NCBI GenBank assembly: GCA_003864495.1
Contig: ML133380.1
Location: 997,129-1,061,128, forward strand
Length of the DNA: 64,000 nucleotides
Reading direction: 5' to 3'
Source of the DNA: Nemopilema nomurai
Lineage: Eukaryota; Cnidaria; Scyphozoa; Rhizostomeae; Rhizostomatidae
The notes under the pieces are model-generated. The model saw nothing but the letters and a program-made list of their open reading frames with translations. It was not told where the DNA came from and made no database searches. The position numbers and the translations under genes were made by a program. Below are positions 50,701 to 64,000 of this stretch, in pieces. How positions within the stretch are numbered: the stretch's first letter is position 1; each line of letters opens with the position of its first letter.

Positions 50701-53700
50701 CTTATGGCACACACTCTGATCTTGCGGTATGCATTAAAGTTCCCATGACGTTATAACGTATCAAAACATGATTTCTATGACGTCATCACTGTTGGTACCA
50801 TCAGTAGAAATCATTTAACAAGAAAAGCTTCGATTCTGCGGATGATTACACACCTGAACTGGCTCTTGAACCGGAAATATTTTCTTCAACTCTGGAAGAA
50901 CAAGATCGACGAACTCTTTGTCGGTGCAATCCTCAGCAATAAGTAAGACATTCGGTAGCACGAATGGAATCATGGGATGGTTCGGAAATTCCAAGAAAAG
51001 ATGCGGAAGAACTCGTTGGTGAAGAACCCGCTATAAACAAACATAAACACTTAACTGATGAACGAAAAAACATTTAAGCAACGTAAACTCATTCAATCGC
51101 CAGTATATTTCGCTTTTAAAGATCTTTAGTAATTAGGTCTTTGCAAGTCTCCTTAAATACCATTTAAGAAAAACTTTAAAGATTTAAACATTTAAGGAAA
51201 AGCTAACTCTGAAAGTGCCTTCAGCTAGCAGCCAATAATGTTCATCTGATATTCTATTTTGAACGTCACCAACTGAGCTTTAGCATGCTTATATCGTGCT
51301 TATATCACGCCTTTAAAGCCATCAATTTATAATTTGATTAGGCCTTAAATCGTGTGCTGCTTTCCTCTTCCAGATCCTTTTTCACACGATTTTCAATGCA
51401 CCACCGTGTGTTTATTTTCCTCGAAAGCTGGGCTTGGGATGTTCATCTCAGTAATAAATCTGATAGTAGCTTACAGCCTCTTTTGGAAGATCCCACGAAA
51501 CAGAGACTATATGAAATTGAAACCGAGTCGGCAAATTTGAAACACATTTGTTGAGTGAAACGACCTAGCAAGCTCACTTGTAGTTACTACTTACGATACA
51601 CCCATATGGCAGTTCAGTGTGTATAGGGTTTCGCTAATTAAAGACGCCTTTATCCGAATTAGCTGAATAGAATTATCACTGCTGGCTTCGGCAACCTGAG
51701 CTTATGAAAAGAATTAGTTTAGTAATACAAGACTATGCCTGCCTAAGTAAAACTAGAAAGCTTCTTTCACTGCAATATTAAGGTTTTATGGTCCTCACAA
51801 AAGACCAGCGTATGGGAATGATCAACGCAAGCATGAAGATTAAATCTAAGCTACGGATATAGACTGTGTGGTCCACCAAGATCACAAGAGAGCGAGGCTG
51901 CAAAGAGAATCCTGGACTTGGGTGGAAACGAGGGCTTTGGTGACAAAATGTGGACAAAGGATGATTGCTACTAAGTTCGAATGAGTTCAGAACTGCGTAA
52001 TAAACATTGAGGTATGCTATCATACGTTAAACTGTTTTCCGCATTGCACCTATACGCAAGGGTCTCTCATCAACGCTCGTAAAACGCAAGGATACGTTTA
52101 AGCGATTTATACTTTGTAGTGTAGGGCATGGGCTCAAGTTATTAGATTCCTCAAACAGCCACTGAGTAAGAACATGAAGACGATGCATATCAAAAAGCAG
52201 ATATGGCGGATGTTGCTTAAAGAAAATAGGACCTTGGAATTATGTTTTTAATCTTTGAAAAACAGCAGAAATACCTATTTGAAGTAAACCAAAGGGCATG
52301 CTATTTATGTGGTTTTTAGGACGTATGAGCCTGGTATGATGCTCCACCACTTCTAAAAACCCTTTCTCCAGAATGAACTTTGTTCTACAGACAAACACTC
52401 CACAGACCTTATTGATACCCTTAGAGCGCCCTTCCTATTTTACTGAGGCTGGCTCTTCCATTCAGAATCTGTTGCTAACGAATTGAACGTGCTATGGAGA
52501 CAAATAAGACTGACACAGATCTAATAGACGACAAGGGGTGTAAATTAGGGTGTGGACTTTTGGGGAGGTGCTTCTTGGCCTCAAATAATCCGTTGATAAA
52601 GGTCGCTAATGCGAACGACGAAACAAACAAACGAGAGGCAGACATGACGTGTGAACTCCAGTTGACGGGAAAAGATTGCAGAACAGTTCAGCCACCCGTG
52701 CACGTTACGATCCCAAGAGCGTTATGGGCGCTTTCTGGAAAATCTACAGGGAGGTATCGGCGATCTTGGCGGTACGAGAGAGGCAAATCATAAGGAAGTT
52801 AATAGGAATAAGCACGCATATGAAGCTGAAGGAGATTCGCACCTTACGGATTCAGATATCGATATAACAGAATTAAATCCTAAATCAAATGAAAATCATC
52901 TCTATCTAATGGTGATAAACTGTGAAATTCATTTTGCTTTCAAAGACCAGTAAAGGTCACACCCTACACCATAAGATTCGATTTTCCCACGTCCCTTCTT
53001 GTCCTGGAATAACTTACAACTTAGCAACCTACTTGATTTATTGTGAAACTAGAACGTCTACGACCTATAGCTTCTCAGCCCACCCTTTCAGGAGGGAATA
53101 CATCCATCGAGGGAGCAGTTTGAGTTTCAGCTGCACTTCAACAAATTAACACTTGAGCTTTTCAAGCAACCATCTTTAAACCTGCTTAGGATTAGCGGTC
53201 AGAAAACATGGCGGTCAGAAAACATGGCGTTCATACGGCCTAAAACCGCTGTCATTGACAACAACAAAACACCACGTGCAAACCTCGAACAAATTCAGAG
53301 GCTTTCGAACAACGAACTGAGACTTCTACCTTGATGCATAAACATTTTGAAGAACCAGGACATTTCTTCTTTGACATTTAATGAAACAGTTTGATGTAGG
53401 TTTTAACAACCCTCTACATACGCAAAGGTGTACATTACCATAGAATGCATAGCTATAGTTCCTTTACGGTACACTTCATAATAGAACCTGAATGAAGGCA
53501 CGCAGCAACATGTTCTCCTTCTATTATTGCTTTATGATTGTTTATAAGAGAGTCGCCATCTTGGACACCCTATCTAGGCTGTGTAGCTAGAGCAAATGAC
53601 GTCAGCAGAATAGAGCTTACCCTTCCAAAAGCACAGGTTTGGCAACAAATTGACAACAAACCAATTCATGCTAATGTGTCAAGGACTCACCTTTGGGAGC

Positions 53701-56700
53701 TTTGAGAGAACCCGGTGAAGACTTTTGAAGAACTGAGATTTTGTAATATCATCTCGTTGCACCAGTGAATGAAGATACTTCAGCGTCATCGCAGCAACAT
53801 CGTCGAAAAACTCGTGCTACAAAAGGTAAACAAAAACAAACATAAGAAACAAACAATCATATGCCAACTCCTACTGTTCCCAGCGAAATTTGCCATCACT
53901 TCCCTCTTTCTCCTACCCCCTTCCCTCTCTCTGCCACCCTTTCACTCTTTTTGCCCCACTTTCCTTTCTCTCCCAATAAGATGCTCTTCTGACAAAATAA
54001 TAAAAGTGCTGCCATTATGAGCAAATTTTGTCAGGTGGTGTCAAATGTAGTTAGATAAACGTTTTCAAATAACATACTATGGGCTTAACAAAGGTAGCAG
54101 TTCATGTTATCCTTCTCAAACTGTAACGATTGCACAAAAGATCATGCCGAGAAAATAAAGAAGTTATTCATCCAAATTTTTTAGATTTCCGTGCATAATA
54201 CACCATACCAGATCAAGGCTTTTGCCTTCCATAAAGTATTTCCATAGAGATGGTTCTCCAGTGGAAAATGGAATATAATAGGGTACATAACCTAGGCGAA
54301 GGGGGATATAGGCCAACAGAATAAGTAGGGACGGCACGGTTTAATTTCATACTACCAACTTTTTTTATCCGTTAAAGCTCGGAAGCTGAGACACTTTTAC
54401 CTTATTCAGAGTCATGAGAAAGATAGCAACATCGATCGGGTGAAAGACATTTAAACATTGGATTATTGTCACTTTCTTGACCTTTTTCAAGCATGACGCA
54501 TTGATCTTGATCATGGGAAAAAAAATATCTGTTACAAAAAGACTTACAAAGAAATACATCGTCATAACAAATGACATGAGCCTTAAATAAACTTAAATCC
54601 TTGTTGGAACATGGCTGGTAATTGTCATCAAAACACGCGGCAAGAATTCGAATCGACTTCCGAAAAGAGGCCTCTATCAAGCAGAGGATAAATCTCAGGA
54701 CATCGGCTTGCTATTAGTGGACTTGAAGGCTTGACCCGAAAGCTTTAACTAAACAGGCATTAAAAACGCTTGAAATAACCAGAATCAAAACAACCCGAGC
54801 ACACATGTTTACAGAAGCATCTAAAGTACAAATGAGCTGGTCATTTAATGTTTAACAAAATCAGTGCAATCTTTAGAATTTTCGGTGTCAAATAGGACAG
54901 GCAATATTCAATTGGAATGAGCAGTATAGTTTTGCCCGTATTGACAAAGAATTCTGACCCGATCTAATATTTACGCACATCAAACCGTAAAACGGATCAA
55001 ATTTTGAAAAAGGTGAGGGTCAAAAATTTGTTTGCCAGGTGGCGAGCATTGGCGGAATTCTTGGTTGTTTTCATCTGCAACATTTCTTAACGTGGTGCTC
55101 TGTTTTGCTGCGCGGGTCAGGGGAAGTTTCCAGTGCAACAAACAACGGCTTTAAAAGCCATATGCGACTCTAATCCTTGATAAATGCTTCAGGCAACCAG
55201 AACAACGTAGCCCGCACCACCAGAATCAGCAGAGATTGTTGGACGGATTCAGAGTTGGTGTCATTTGACTGCAGGCTTGAAGCTACGCACTCCAGTACTG
55301 ATTGCAACAAGATTGGAAACAAGAGTCTGGCAGGCAGGGAGATCAGAGCTGAAGGCAGAAGATGCATGGTTCCAACCCCTATGATTCTCGAATCCTCCTT
55401 TATAGAACCAAGTGATACTTCTGAATCAAATTGTCACTGACTAGAGCTGCGATTTCACGGCTCTCGATAGGTCATAACCAAGACGGGGATTCTTCCTCAT
55501 ATCTCTATAGACCCTGCAACCATCTCGCTCATTAAAGAACAAATCTGCTCTTCAAATGACCAAACACAAGTTGACTAATCAACAAAACGGAGATTCCCAG
55601 CCACTACCATGCCATGCAAAATAATTTTCGCGTCCTGGCAATCTGAAGACATCAAATTTCAAAAGTATCCCTTACGGCGCCAAACTAAATGCAGGATAAA
55701 CACAGATTCGAAGCAAAACGTTATTAAACATGGAGTGTGCAATTTGGTACCCTGATAGGCAAACTATCACTATTGTTCTACACTATGTGTAGACACACCA
55801 ATGCAGGCTAAATCTATTGTTGATGGGTAACTATATGTGCACATCTCCGTTTCACGACATGGTAAAAAGGACTGGGCACTACCTATTTACTCGTGACGTA
55901 ATTTTTTGGTTTGCTAGCTTTAGGAATAAGTCCTTAGCCTTGTCTCGTCTTATGCAAAAGAGGTCACAGTACCCGTGTATTCGTTATTATAAAGAACCCT
56001 ATAAATTCATTACAAATCCCTTCGACTGCCTATATCGGGCAACCAAACAAGCCGGCTATTACATAGTTGGACACGCGCTTTCCACCGAAGAGTGTCCGAT
56101 GAAAAGCGTTTGATTCGTTAAACGCCACTTGCAGACATTAGATTCAACAGGTTCAGTATCTCAAGTTTTCTTTATCTGAGACAACGGTTTAAAAAACTTC
56201 CACTCAAGAAGGCCGTTCCAGGCAGCAGATACCAATGTATGAAGATCCAGTCCTGACTACATTTGATGTCCGACAAGCCGTTCTTCTCCCCTGACCAAAA
56301 CAACATTTCCTTACAGACAATAAAGGGTGAAACTGTCATTCATGGGGTGGATCAAGTTGATTTGTTTACCAAAAGCCAAGCTCTAAAAACAGTAAAGGGC
56401 GGGTTTGCCTTTTAGTTACATGATGATTTGCTTTAGAACAAGCGGAACAGTCTGTTTTCACAATTAGCAACTTTTTGAATAAAAAGCAGATTTGAGAGAT
56501 ACCACTGGCCGCCAGATGCACTCGAAAACAGTCTTGTGCAGTCAATAGAATCTCTTGACACGTGAAGTTCTGAGATATTGAATCATTGACTTCCAACGAA
56601 TGTGGAAAGCCGATCTGACGTAACTAGTCTGAAATGGTTTCAAGGTCAGATGGGCTCGAGTATCGCAAGCCGTGGTCTCTATTGCCAGGTATGGCGGTGG

Positions 56701-59700
56701 GAAGGCGACTTGTCATGCCAACAAGGTCATCCCCTTTATATGTGTTTATGAACGCAAATAGGTGATTCATTACAAGCAGCATCGAATACATAGTCTATTA
56801 GGCGTTACATACATGGGTGTTCACGCTATTGACACGGGAATGGGGGCTATTAGGTGGATCTTAGAGGACTCTAAGGGGGGGGGGTCTGCGAAGAGGGTGC
56901 CACTAGAGGGTGTTCCAAACGGCTTTGAAACTGCTTTATACTACTAATTATCTGATAATTCGTCGTTGGTTTGAGAAACAAGTTCAGGACAGGCCACCAA
57001 AGCAGTTTGCTGAGACAATTTTTATGCAAACAGACATCATATGAGAATTTGAAGTACGCACCTTAATAGTTTGGTTGGCATCGGCTCTGATACCGGGGGC
57101 AATGTTCAGCAATGACTTAACGTGGTCTCGAACGACAATTGGCACTTCCTTCAGATAATCGCTGCCATGTCTACAAAACTGGAGCAGGTCGCACAATCAT
57201 AATTGACAATAGAACACCAGCGGATGTCAGCAATAATTATTGCTACGATTGTATTTGAATTTATAAGGGCAATATGATAAATGGAGAAAAATATTCTAGT
57301 GCCAGAAAACAGCTAAGGCGAGTTTAGTCTTACACCGATTATTAGAGTACGTTTAAGATGCAAAAGTTTAAATTGTGAAGCAAATACAAAAAGATTAAAA
57401 AAATTCTGCAAAATTTTAAAGAGAATTCGTTTCTACCTGTTCGATGCACTTCTTGTATGCTTCCACATTATTGCAGGCATCAAAAGGCGTCTTAAGTCGG
57501 TTGTAGACGGCATTAATTAGGCATCCGAAAGAGAACATGTCGCTCGCATACTCGCAGGACTGGCTGAGAAGATACTCAGGCGCCAGGTAGTTCAACTCAG
57601 GCTTGGCCGCAAGCGGCATTCTGCACTCCCAGTTGAATGCCTGATGGGCAGCCTGCTGAGGGTGGGAAGCGAACATAAGTGAATTGTCATTCATATTAGG
57701 CAACACTGAAGGGGTACAAAGATACCTGGAATGACTTGCAATTGAGCAGTTTGCTGTAAGTCAACTACGATATCTTAATAATGCTGTAAGTATAATCATA
57801 ATAAATGCAGATTATTACTTGGGGGTTGGGGAATGGTCGAAAACAACTTAGCCTCTATAGGGTCTTCCACTATAGATAAGTTTAGGCAGGCCCTTCGATC
57901 TTAAGGATCAAATTGTCAAAGTTAGACAATTTCAATAAGGTTTACGAATCAAATAAAGTCCTGATTAGTTATGGCTAACAGTCAAATTATAGGACGGCAT
58001 TGATTGGGTTCATAACAAAATACATCATCATTTGAATCTAAGTTTTGTAGATAGCTTTCTTCTTTGCTTACTACTCTTTTCTAGTGTTGTTTAAACCCCG
58101 AATTCATTTGAAGAAAACTGTGAGAGGGGTGTGGGAAGCTTAGTAAAAATTATAACGCTGAATTTGACAATTGAAAGAGGCTTGTTCTCTTATAGCAGCA
58201 TCGTAGCTGTTTTGAACAAGAGGGTAAGTTACCCCCATGATAAAATATTAATATCTGGCAAAACCACAAATATGGAAAAATCTGAATCTCAAGGAGGGGG
58301 CTGTTACGATCTGCCTAATTCACAAAAAAGGTGTCACGTTATCAGATGGGTCAAAAGCTGCACCGTTGCATACAAACGCGCTGTTCATTTGTCCTTTTCA
58401 CTCCAACCTAAGCGGTGCCATATGTTTGAAGTTAGAAGCTCACAAAATCATGATTTATGCAGCCAATCAAATACCACAAATTCATACGAAGTTAATGGAA
58501 GCACTACAGTCAATAGTTCTAAGACGTAACAGAATACTCTAGTCGTGCTGGGCTTTCAATAATTTGACCAATATTAACTGGAAATAGACTGTCGCGAGCG
58601 GTAAAGTCCGAGCTCAGAAAAGTGGAGAGTCTCGCTGAGTTTTTAAAGGCAGTTGGTGACCGCAAATGCGTCTACAAGAGGCTCGTGAAAAGAGGCATTC
58701 AAGTTTTGATTTGCTGTTTTGATTAAAGCTCATTAGCAATGTGGTTGAGAAACCGAGAAGCATGCTAGGACATTCATGTGGCAAATGTAACGTTGAATTT
58801 AATACCAAACTATTGAGATAGAAAACGTTATCCATGTACCTTTGGTGTTCTTGAATGCTATAAAATTATGATATGTTCTAATACTTATTCATTATAATCA
58901 TCACTGTTAGGTGATGAACTGTGGTTCAAGCTGGCCTATTAAGAAAGCATTTCTTTTCATCGGATTTGTAAGAAGCTTCATTTGATTTTCCTATCAAAGT
59001 AAACTTTGTCAGAGAAGAGTATGAAACAATTACAAAATAGACTTTCTTGCTGTATTACGGAAGTACCATCCAAGTTATTATTATATTAATCTCCATTTCT
59101 TCCCAATCAATCATACATTTGTCTATTTGTGACAGTAAAGGCTTGAAATATCACTTTCAAATGATCAAGGAGATTCAAAATCCTGATGACTTACATCTGA
59201 AGGCAATGAAAAGTTGAAGCCAGCCAGCTTCCACTGTCCGTCTTTGGTTATGACAATATTGTTTGGGGTGACATTGCCTTCTATGAGCTTGACATCATTG
59301 TGTAGGAAGGCCAGTCCTTCTGCAATCTGAAATACACAAATTATAAAGTATGACAAAATTGCCTAGATATGTTGGGAGGAGAAGCCTCGTGACATAATTT
59401 ATTTGTTGACAACTCTTGTATTGACAATTTCTGCTTCTCAAAATTAGCTAATGCTAAACATAAATGAAACTTTCAAAACATCAAACTTGCAGCAAGTTGA
59501 CCTCTAGCTTTCAAAAACACGTGCAATGGAAAAATATGATTTATTTTCTTTCATTTCTTTCAACCCTTTTCCATTTCAAAAGAAAATAATATATTACCTG
59601 CAATAGGCCATACACTTTCTCAACATCAAACAGCTCATATCCCTAAAAAAGAGAGAGCAACTATGCAAGACCATTGCTGATAAACACACAGAAGAGTTGA

Positions 59701-61078
59701 AATGACAATCACACAGCATTGCTCTCCATTATAATCTGATAAAAGTGAGTCTTGAATATTAAACATGAAAGGTGTTTTGCTTAATCCACTGACACATTAT
59801 CAGAAATTTAATTCTATTTGATTTTAAGAAGGTGCTTACTCGTAGTTCTTCAATGGCTTGTTGTGGCAGCATTTCATGCTTGCCTAAAGCATTTGCCAAG
59901 CTGGCAAAAACTGGCTCAGTTGCAAATGCAAGTGAATCCCTTAAAAACAAACAAATAATAAAATAATATTTATACATTGTTCTTAATTTTGCAAAAATAT
60001 AATACTACATTTGTGTCTGCATGTTTGATTCAAGACTTCACCACTTCTTATATAATCTTATATTTACAAAGCATTAAAATGGCAAACATTAAAACCTGTC
60101 TAAATTTAACAGTGTAAAATGGCTTTTGAGATAGATTTAAATAAAAAGGAGAGGATTCTGTGTAGCAAAAGTACTTTCTAGGGAAACATATACCCTGGCA
60201 AGTTGTGCATTTCTTAACCAAATTGTTCATGCAATGTTTTCATCAACACATTTTATAAAATGTTGCATCATGCTAATAAGTGGGGTTATTTAGTTACCTG
60301 GACTCCTCTATAGTATGTTGAACTGTTAACAGTCTTGGATGCCGAAGTTTTGCAAGTTGCTGAGGACCTTTCCTAAACATTTCAGTAACAGGCTCCCTCT
60401 CCCTCTTATCAAAGTTGTCTATTAACTTCTTTTCCAAAACGAATACTGAGACATCCTAATAACAAATATAATTAAGAAAATAACACCAACTATCCTCATT
60501 GCACTACTAAGTTATATTTCGTTTGAAAATCTCTAGCGGTGTAGTTACCTAGAAAGTTGCAAAATATTAGATTTTATTTATAAACTGTTAACAACTAACC
60601 GCTAACCAAATTGTGCTTAATACCCATTATTGGGTCTTTGTACAATATACAATAGATAGCAATATCAATGTTAAAGTGATTTCAGATAGGTCCAAGAATA
60701 AAAGCCATTATTAATTATTATTAGTAATAATTATCAATAAGCTTTATTTATTAAAAAATGAAGAATAGAATGTTAGAATTTTCATAAAAATATTTTTTCC
60801 ATAAGGTTTATACATTAAAACTTTAAAAAACATATGCAAGTAAGTTAAGAACCTGGGGAGATAAGACATACATCAGCATCAGGCATAACCGAAACCAGAT
60901 TTAAAATGTTTACCTGCCCTGTCGTCTTTTTCTTTCCTTCAAAGACTTTCCAGGACAAACCTGGGCCAAAACTTGCAACTTGCTTTCCAATTTGATATTC
61001 TCTTGTCACAGGATTTCCAAGAACAGCATTCTTGAAGCTTCCAAAAATGGAAGAAGCTGTTTGTTGATACTTTTCCAT
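44735..61078 (-). CDS. SCYL2: SCYL2 orthologue: clathrin-associated pseudokinase with HEAT repeats
   Basis: Nineteen exons, in order: 61078-60914, 60455-60298, 59939-59840, 59642-59598, 59326-59195, 57655-57437, 57178-57062, 53816-53691, 51030-50854, 50360-50242, 49544-49431, 48494-48362, 47736-47618, 47273-47173, 46936-46839, 46568-46543, 46250-45812, 45499-45287, 45024-44735. All phases fit, giving about 963 residues, close to vertebrate SCYL2. SCYL2/CVAK104 binds clathrin and AP2 and acts in endosome/Golgi sorting. Diagnostic stretches are NPVTREYQIGKQVASFG, KLRHPRLLTVQH, TEPVFASLA, IPSKEPAVLM and HRTKLEQL. Kinase motifs are degenerate: the lysine strand reads VSVFVLEKKL, HRD becomes EGNVTP and DFG becomes GFNF, so it should be a pseudokinase. 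HEAT-type helices fill exons 8-13. The low-complexity C terminus has SPLDPFGQM, a DPF-type AP2 motif, and ends FQDLLI. Exon 10 lacks one base near 50282-50297. Confidence 0.95.
46543..46568 (-). other. SCYL2: 26-nt SCYL2 microexon
   Basis: Between tttctgcag and gtaagac, 26 bases encode PKLSDASE plus a split Ala codon. It enters in phase 1 and leaves in phase 0, exactly as the flanking exons require. Skipping it would shift the frame. Confidence 0.8.
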
Positions 61079-62922
61079 CTCAGTTTCAAATGCCAACTTT
61101 TGAATTTACCGATGACCCATCTGACAGTATCCTTTAAAAAATTGAAGTACAAGGAAATAGGCTTTCGCTTTATGTATACGTTCAAAATTCAAAGGCTATA
61201 GTATACTATGATTACTCGATATGAAAAAAAGCAGCACGAAACAACAAATCTTTGTTAAAACCTACATACAAACATATTGATACGACTTTCTGGAAAATTA
61301 AAAATGATTGCTTAGTATACAGCACAAATCGCAAGTTCAAATTACTCTTTCATTCAAGATGTTTTGATCGAATGACCTTGAGAAAATCCATACAAAAATC
61401 AAAAGAGAAAAATTTAGAATTACTATGCCCAAAAAAGATAAGATTCCCATTTAGGTTAAAGCTCAAACTTGTACCTCTGTTCACGAAATCCAGGGAAGTC
61501 CCAATTTTAATCAGGAAAAAGTCTTGTAAACACCAGCTTCTTTTATTTCAATTTCGACTACCATTGCAGATCTGCCTCTAGAATGGAGCCCTTTCTTGCT
61601 GATAACGAGGCAGCATTCTACGTCATCACCACAGTACCCTCGCATATCTTGTTTCCGTGACTTTACTCAAAAGTGTAGAAACATTTCAAATCAGACTTTT
61701 CTACACGATTCGATTGAAAATCATGTAGGTGAGTCCCACAAAAACAATTCCCACCACCCTCTTATCATTAGCGATACAACTACGTCTAACTATAATCGAT
61801 GCTCACAAGCTTTCCAAGGGGTAAATGATTGTATGTTTTTCTTTCTCCTAAATGCTATCGTATTGAGAAAATTTCAGGTATCTCGAAAGTAACAGTGCAT
61901 CTCGATTGATTAAAGTCTCTGAAACAAAGATCAATATTTAAAGGCCCCTTAAAGGCGAAGTAATGAAAATCACGGGCTTCGACGCAGGTTGGAAAGTGGA
62001 GGGGCCAAGGGAGGTTTTAACAATCATAACAAAATATGTTTGAAAAAGCTCTATTGTTTTATAAAAAAGTGAGCGGCCATGGCCCCCCAGGCCCCCTTTG
62101 TTAGAGGCCCTGAAAATGTTCTGAGAAATATATACTTGATAGGAATATGTTGAAAATCCTTTCTTATCCTTGAGTGCACGTGCCATATTTGTCACGTTGC
62201 TGGGAATGTAGGGCGTTATACATCACCGTCTTTTTATATTGGCACTGCCCAAAACATAGTGCTAATTTCACCTTCTTTTTACACTTGCATCTGCTTGTCA
62301 ATAAAAAGGGCCTATTCCCAAAAGGACGGAATGGCAGCTACAATCCTTTTGACAACCTGGGGTTAATTTTTCAATGATTTCAATGAGTCTGACGCCAAAA
62401 TAATAACTTAAACTTTAAAAAATTCTGATGTTTATATTTGATCAAGCCATTGTTGATAATTTTGAGTATTGTTGTCCAGCTAAACTAAAATTAACTCGCA
62501 AGACTCAAGTGGATGTTTGAATATCAAGGATGCTTTGTATGAAAACAACGCATGCAGTGACTCAATGCATTGTTTCACAAGAGTCCCATGACAAATTTCC
62601 CACTCGCAGATTCAAACTTATGTTATCCCGGTCCGAAAATATCACAACATGAAGCTTTCCAACAGCGAAGTACTCTGCAAAACTATCAATTTACAGGAAG
62701 CTATAGGGCTACTACTGACAGCTGTGATGAAAGCCGATTGGTCATAATTTATCCAGCTGTCAATCAAATCCTCACATTGGCCAATCGCGTATTTCCTCTA
62801 AAGCAGCGGGGTCTTACACTCCACCGTAGCTCAACGAAGGCAATGTGATTCCAGAGTTACAAACGCGAGAAAGTAAATACCTCTGAAGATGGTATTCGTT
62901 GTATGACTAATTATTCAGTGAG
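61079..62922. other. Intergenic stretch between divergent SCYL2 and the LRR gene
   Basis: It should contain the SCYL2 promoter and the LRR gene promoter. A G/C-rich palindromic patch (ggccatggccccccaggccc) at about 62077-62096 resembles the patches at 26.4 and 42.0 kb. No other gene is supported. Confidence 0.5.
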
Positions 62923-63107
62923 ATGGCTTGGTTGAAATTGTGTCTTTGTCTGCTGTTATTTGTGGATGTGTATTGCAAAGGGAACACAAAGTTTTGTCCA
63001 TCTGGATGTCATTGCGAAGAGAAAAGCATAGACTGCAGTCAAGGGAATTTCACCGACATATCTAGAGATGTACTTGGGTACAACAGAACAATTCGCCGTT
63101 CAAAGTT
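62923..63107 (+). CDS. First exon of a secreted or membrane LRR protein
   Basis: The exon starts with a signal peptide (MAWLKLCLCLLLFVDVYC) followed by a cysteine cluster, CPSGCHCEEKSIDC. This has the C-x3-C-x-C-x6-C spacing of an LRR N-terminal cap. The text then runs FTDISRDVLGYNRTIRR to a gtaagt donor in phase 2, the usual phase for introns between LRR units. The rest of the gene lies beyond the right edge, so it could be a Slit-like, LRR receptor or LGR-type protein; I cannot choose. It is divergent from SCYL2. Confidence 0.75.
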
Positions 63108-64000
63108 GTAAGTATGATGGTTTTATCGAAGTATATGCGAGTTCACAGGAGTCATTTACAATCTTTCGGTGACTAGAGAACGGGTTCCGTGATTTACGAA
63201 GATCATACTACATGCCAAAGGCGCGTCGAAATATTTCGTCTTTTGTGGTTACAAGAGGTCATCTGATATTATTACTGATTTCCCATTTATACCTCCAATA
63301 TACAGCCACCTTTCCCCATGCTTGGACCATTCGCTGCCTTGATGAGTGCTGGGGTTGTGTTTGTGCCCCTCAACGAACAATAGGCTTTGATTCAATTGCC
63401 CTTTGAAATTGAGACCGCCCGCCCGTCTATGTTTGCCGAGGCGAATGCTCTGAAGAACGTCCAGTTTGTTTGAGTATACCATTGTTTGGTCCGGTATATA
63501 AATGAAAAGTGGTTCAACGGTCACTTGGTGAGGGTTTTATAGAGATTTCTTTCCCCACCATCCCACGGTTGTAGTCAGGCAATCTGTGCAAAAGCATTTT
63601 GTCACTGATAAACACGTTGTGTGCGATTTCTAAAATGTCCGGTTGAAACCGGCAGTTCGAAGTGGAATCTCATCCCTCTATTTTATAAGGACGTTAATGA
63701 TACACAGTAGCTCTGTATATGGTAGATGGGGGCTAGCACCCTTCGTGTATTGGGGATTGAATCTCTGGCCCCCGATTCGTGAAATCAACACTACGCAAGG
63801 GAATGTCGGTGCCGCATTTTTGTGGACACTAGGAGGGCGAGATTTTGAATGATACATAGGATGGCACTTTAGTCATCAAAGAAATCTCACACCCATGGAA
63901 AATGTTCGTTTGTTGTTAACTATAAATGTTATTCAAGGTTCTCTATACATTGTGCGGTCGAAATAGGTTTTCTGGGGCACTGGTCACTTTGGCAGTGTTT
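63108..64000 (+). other. Presumed first intron of the LRR gene
   Basis: No LRR-like frame with an acceptor was found before the window ends. Small frames here look random. Confidence 0.5.

Noticed and set aside
57656..57706. Upstream acceptor for SCYL2 exon 6 at about 57702
   Set aside because: Joining there puts an early stop in the phase-0 frame. The acceptor before 57655 fits the phase and the family alignment.
44735..61078. Active protein kinase reading of SCYL2
   Set aside because: The catalytic lysine, HRD and DFG motifs are all replaced, as is usual in this family.

Overview
This is nuclear DNA of a multicellular animal. It has spliced genes with GT-AG introns, AT-rich introns and intergenic DNA, many minisatellites, a complete 19-exon orthologue of the animal gene SCYL2, and EGF, SEA-like and LRR extracellular modules. 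The species cannot be fixed from the sequence; a non-vertebrate marine animal is my guess. There is no bacterial, plasmid or CRISPR content. All exon models come from reading splice signals, codon phase and protein pattern by eye.

Positions 1-24,354 hold a cluster of six genes for secreted, mostly disordered proteins: G1 (minus, runs off the left edge), G2 (plus, 6.7-8.0 kb), G3 (minus, 9.6-12.2 kb), G4 (minus, 15.1-16.7 kb), G5 (plus, 19.7-21.4 kb) and G6 (minus, 22.9-24.4 kb). In each gene whose first exon I could place, a tiny exon encodes a signal peptide and ends in a phase-1 donor, and one or a few large exons encode a hydrophilic, Gly-rich or acidic mature chain. None matches a family I know. 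G3 and G5 share a short helical motif near the C terminus, so at least part of the cluster looks like diverged tandem duplicates. The shared design suggests a rapidly evolving set of exported proteins, such as matrix, mucus or secretion components; that role is inference.

Positions 24,355-31,841 are a gene-poor stretch with small repeats. G7 (31,842-42,392, plus) encodes a predicted 2,232-residue type I membrane protein: signal peptide, about eight copies of a ~200-residue helical repeat (seven of them in one 4.8-kb exon), two EGF-like modules, a SEA-like module with a possible self-cleavage site, a third EGF-like module, one membrane helix and a short tail. All six introns are in phase 1 and the last has a GC donor. 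I regard G7 as the most interesting object in the window.

SCYL2 (44,735-61,078, minus) is converging on G7 and is reconstructed from start to stop. It encodes a clathrin-linked pseudokinase followed by HEAT repeats. About 1.8 kb beyond its start, on the plus strand, lies the first exon (62,923-63,107) of an LRR protein that continues past the right edge.

Four single-base deletions interrupt otherwise intact frames (two in G3, one in G5, one in SCYL2). Restoring one base at each place also restores the expected splice phase, so residual assembly errors are likelier than four dead genes.
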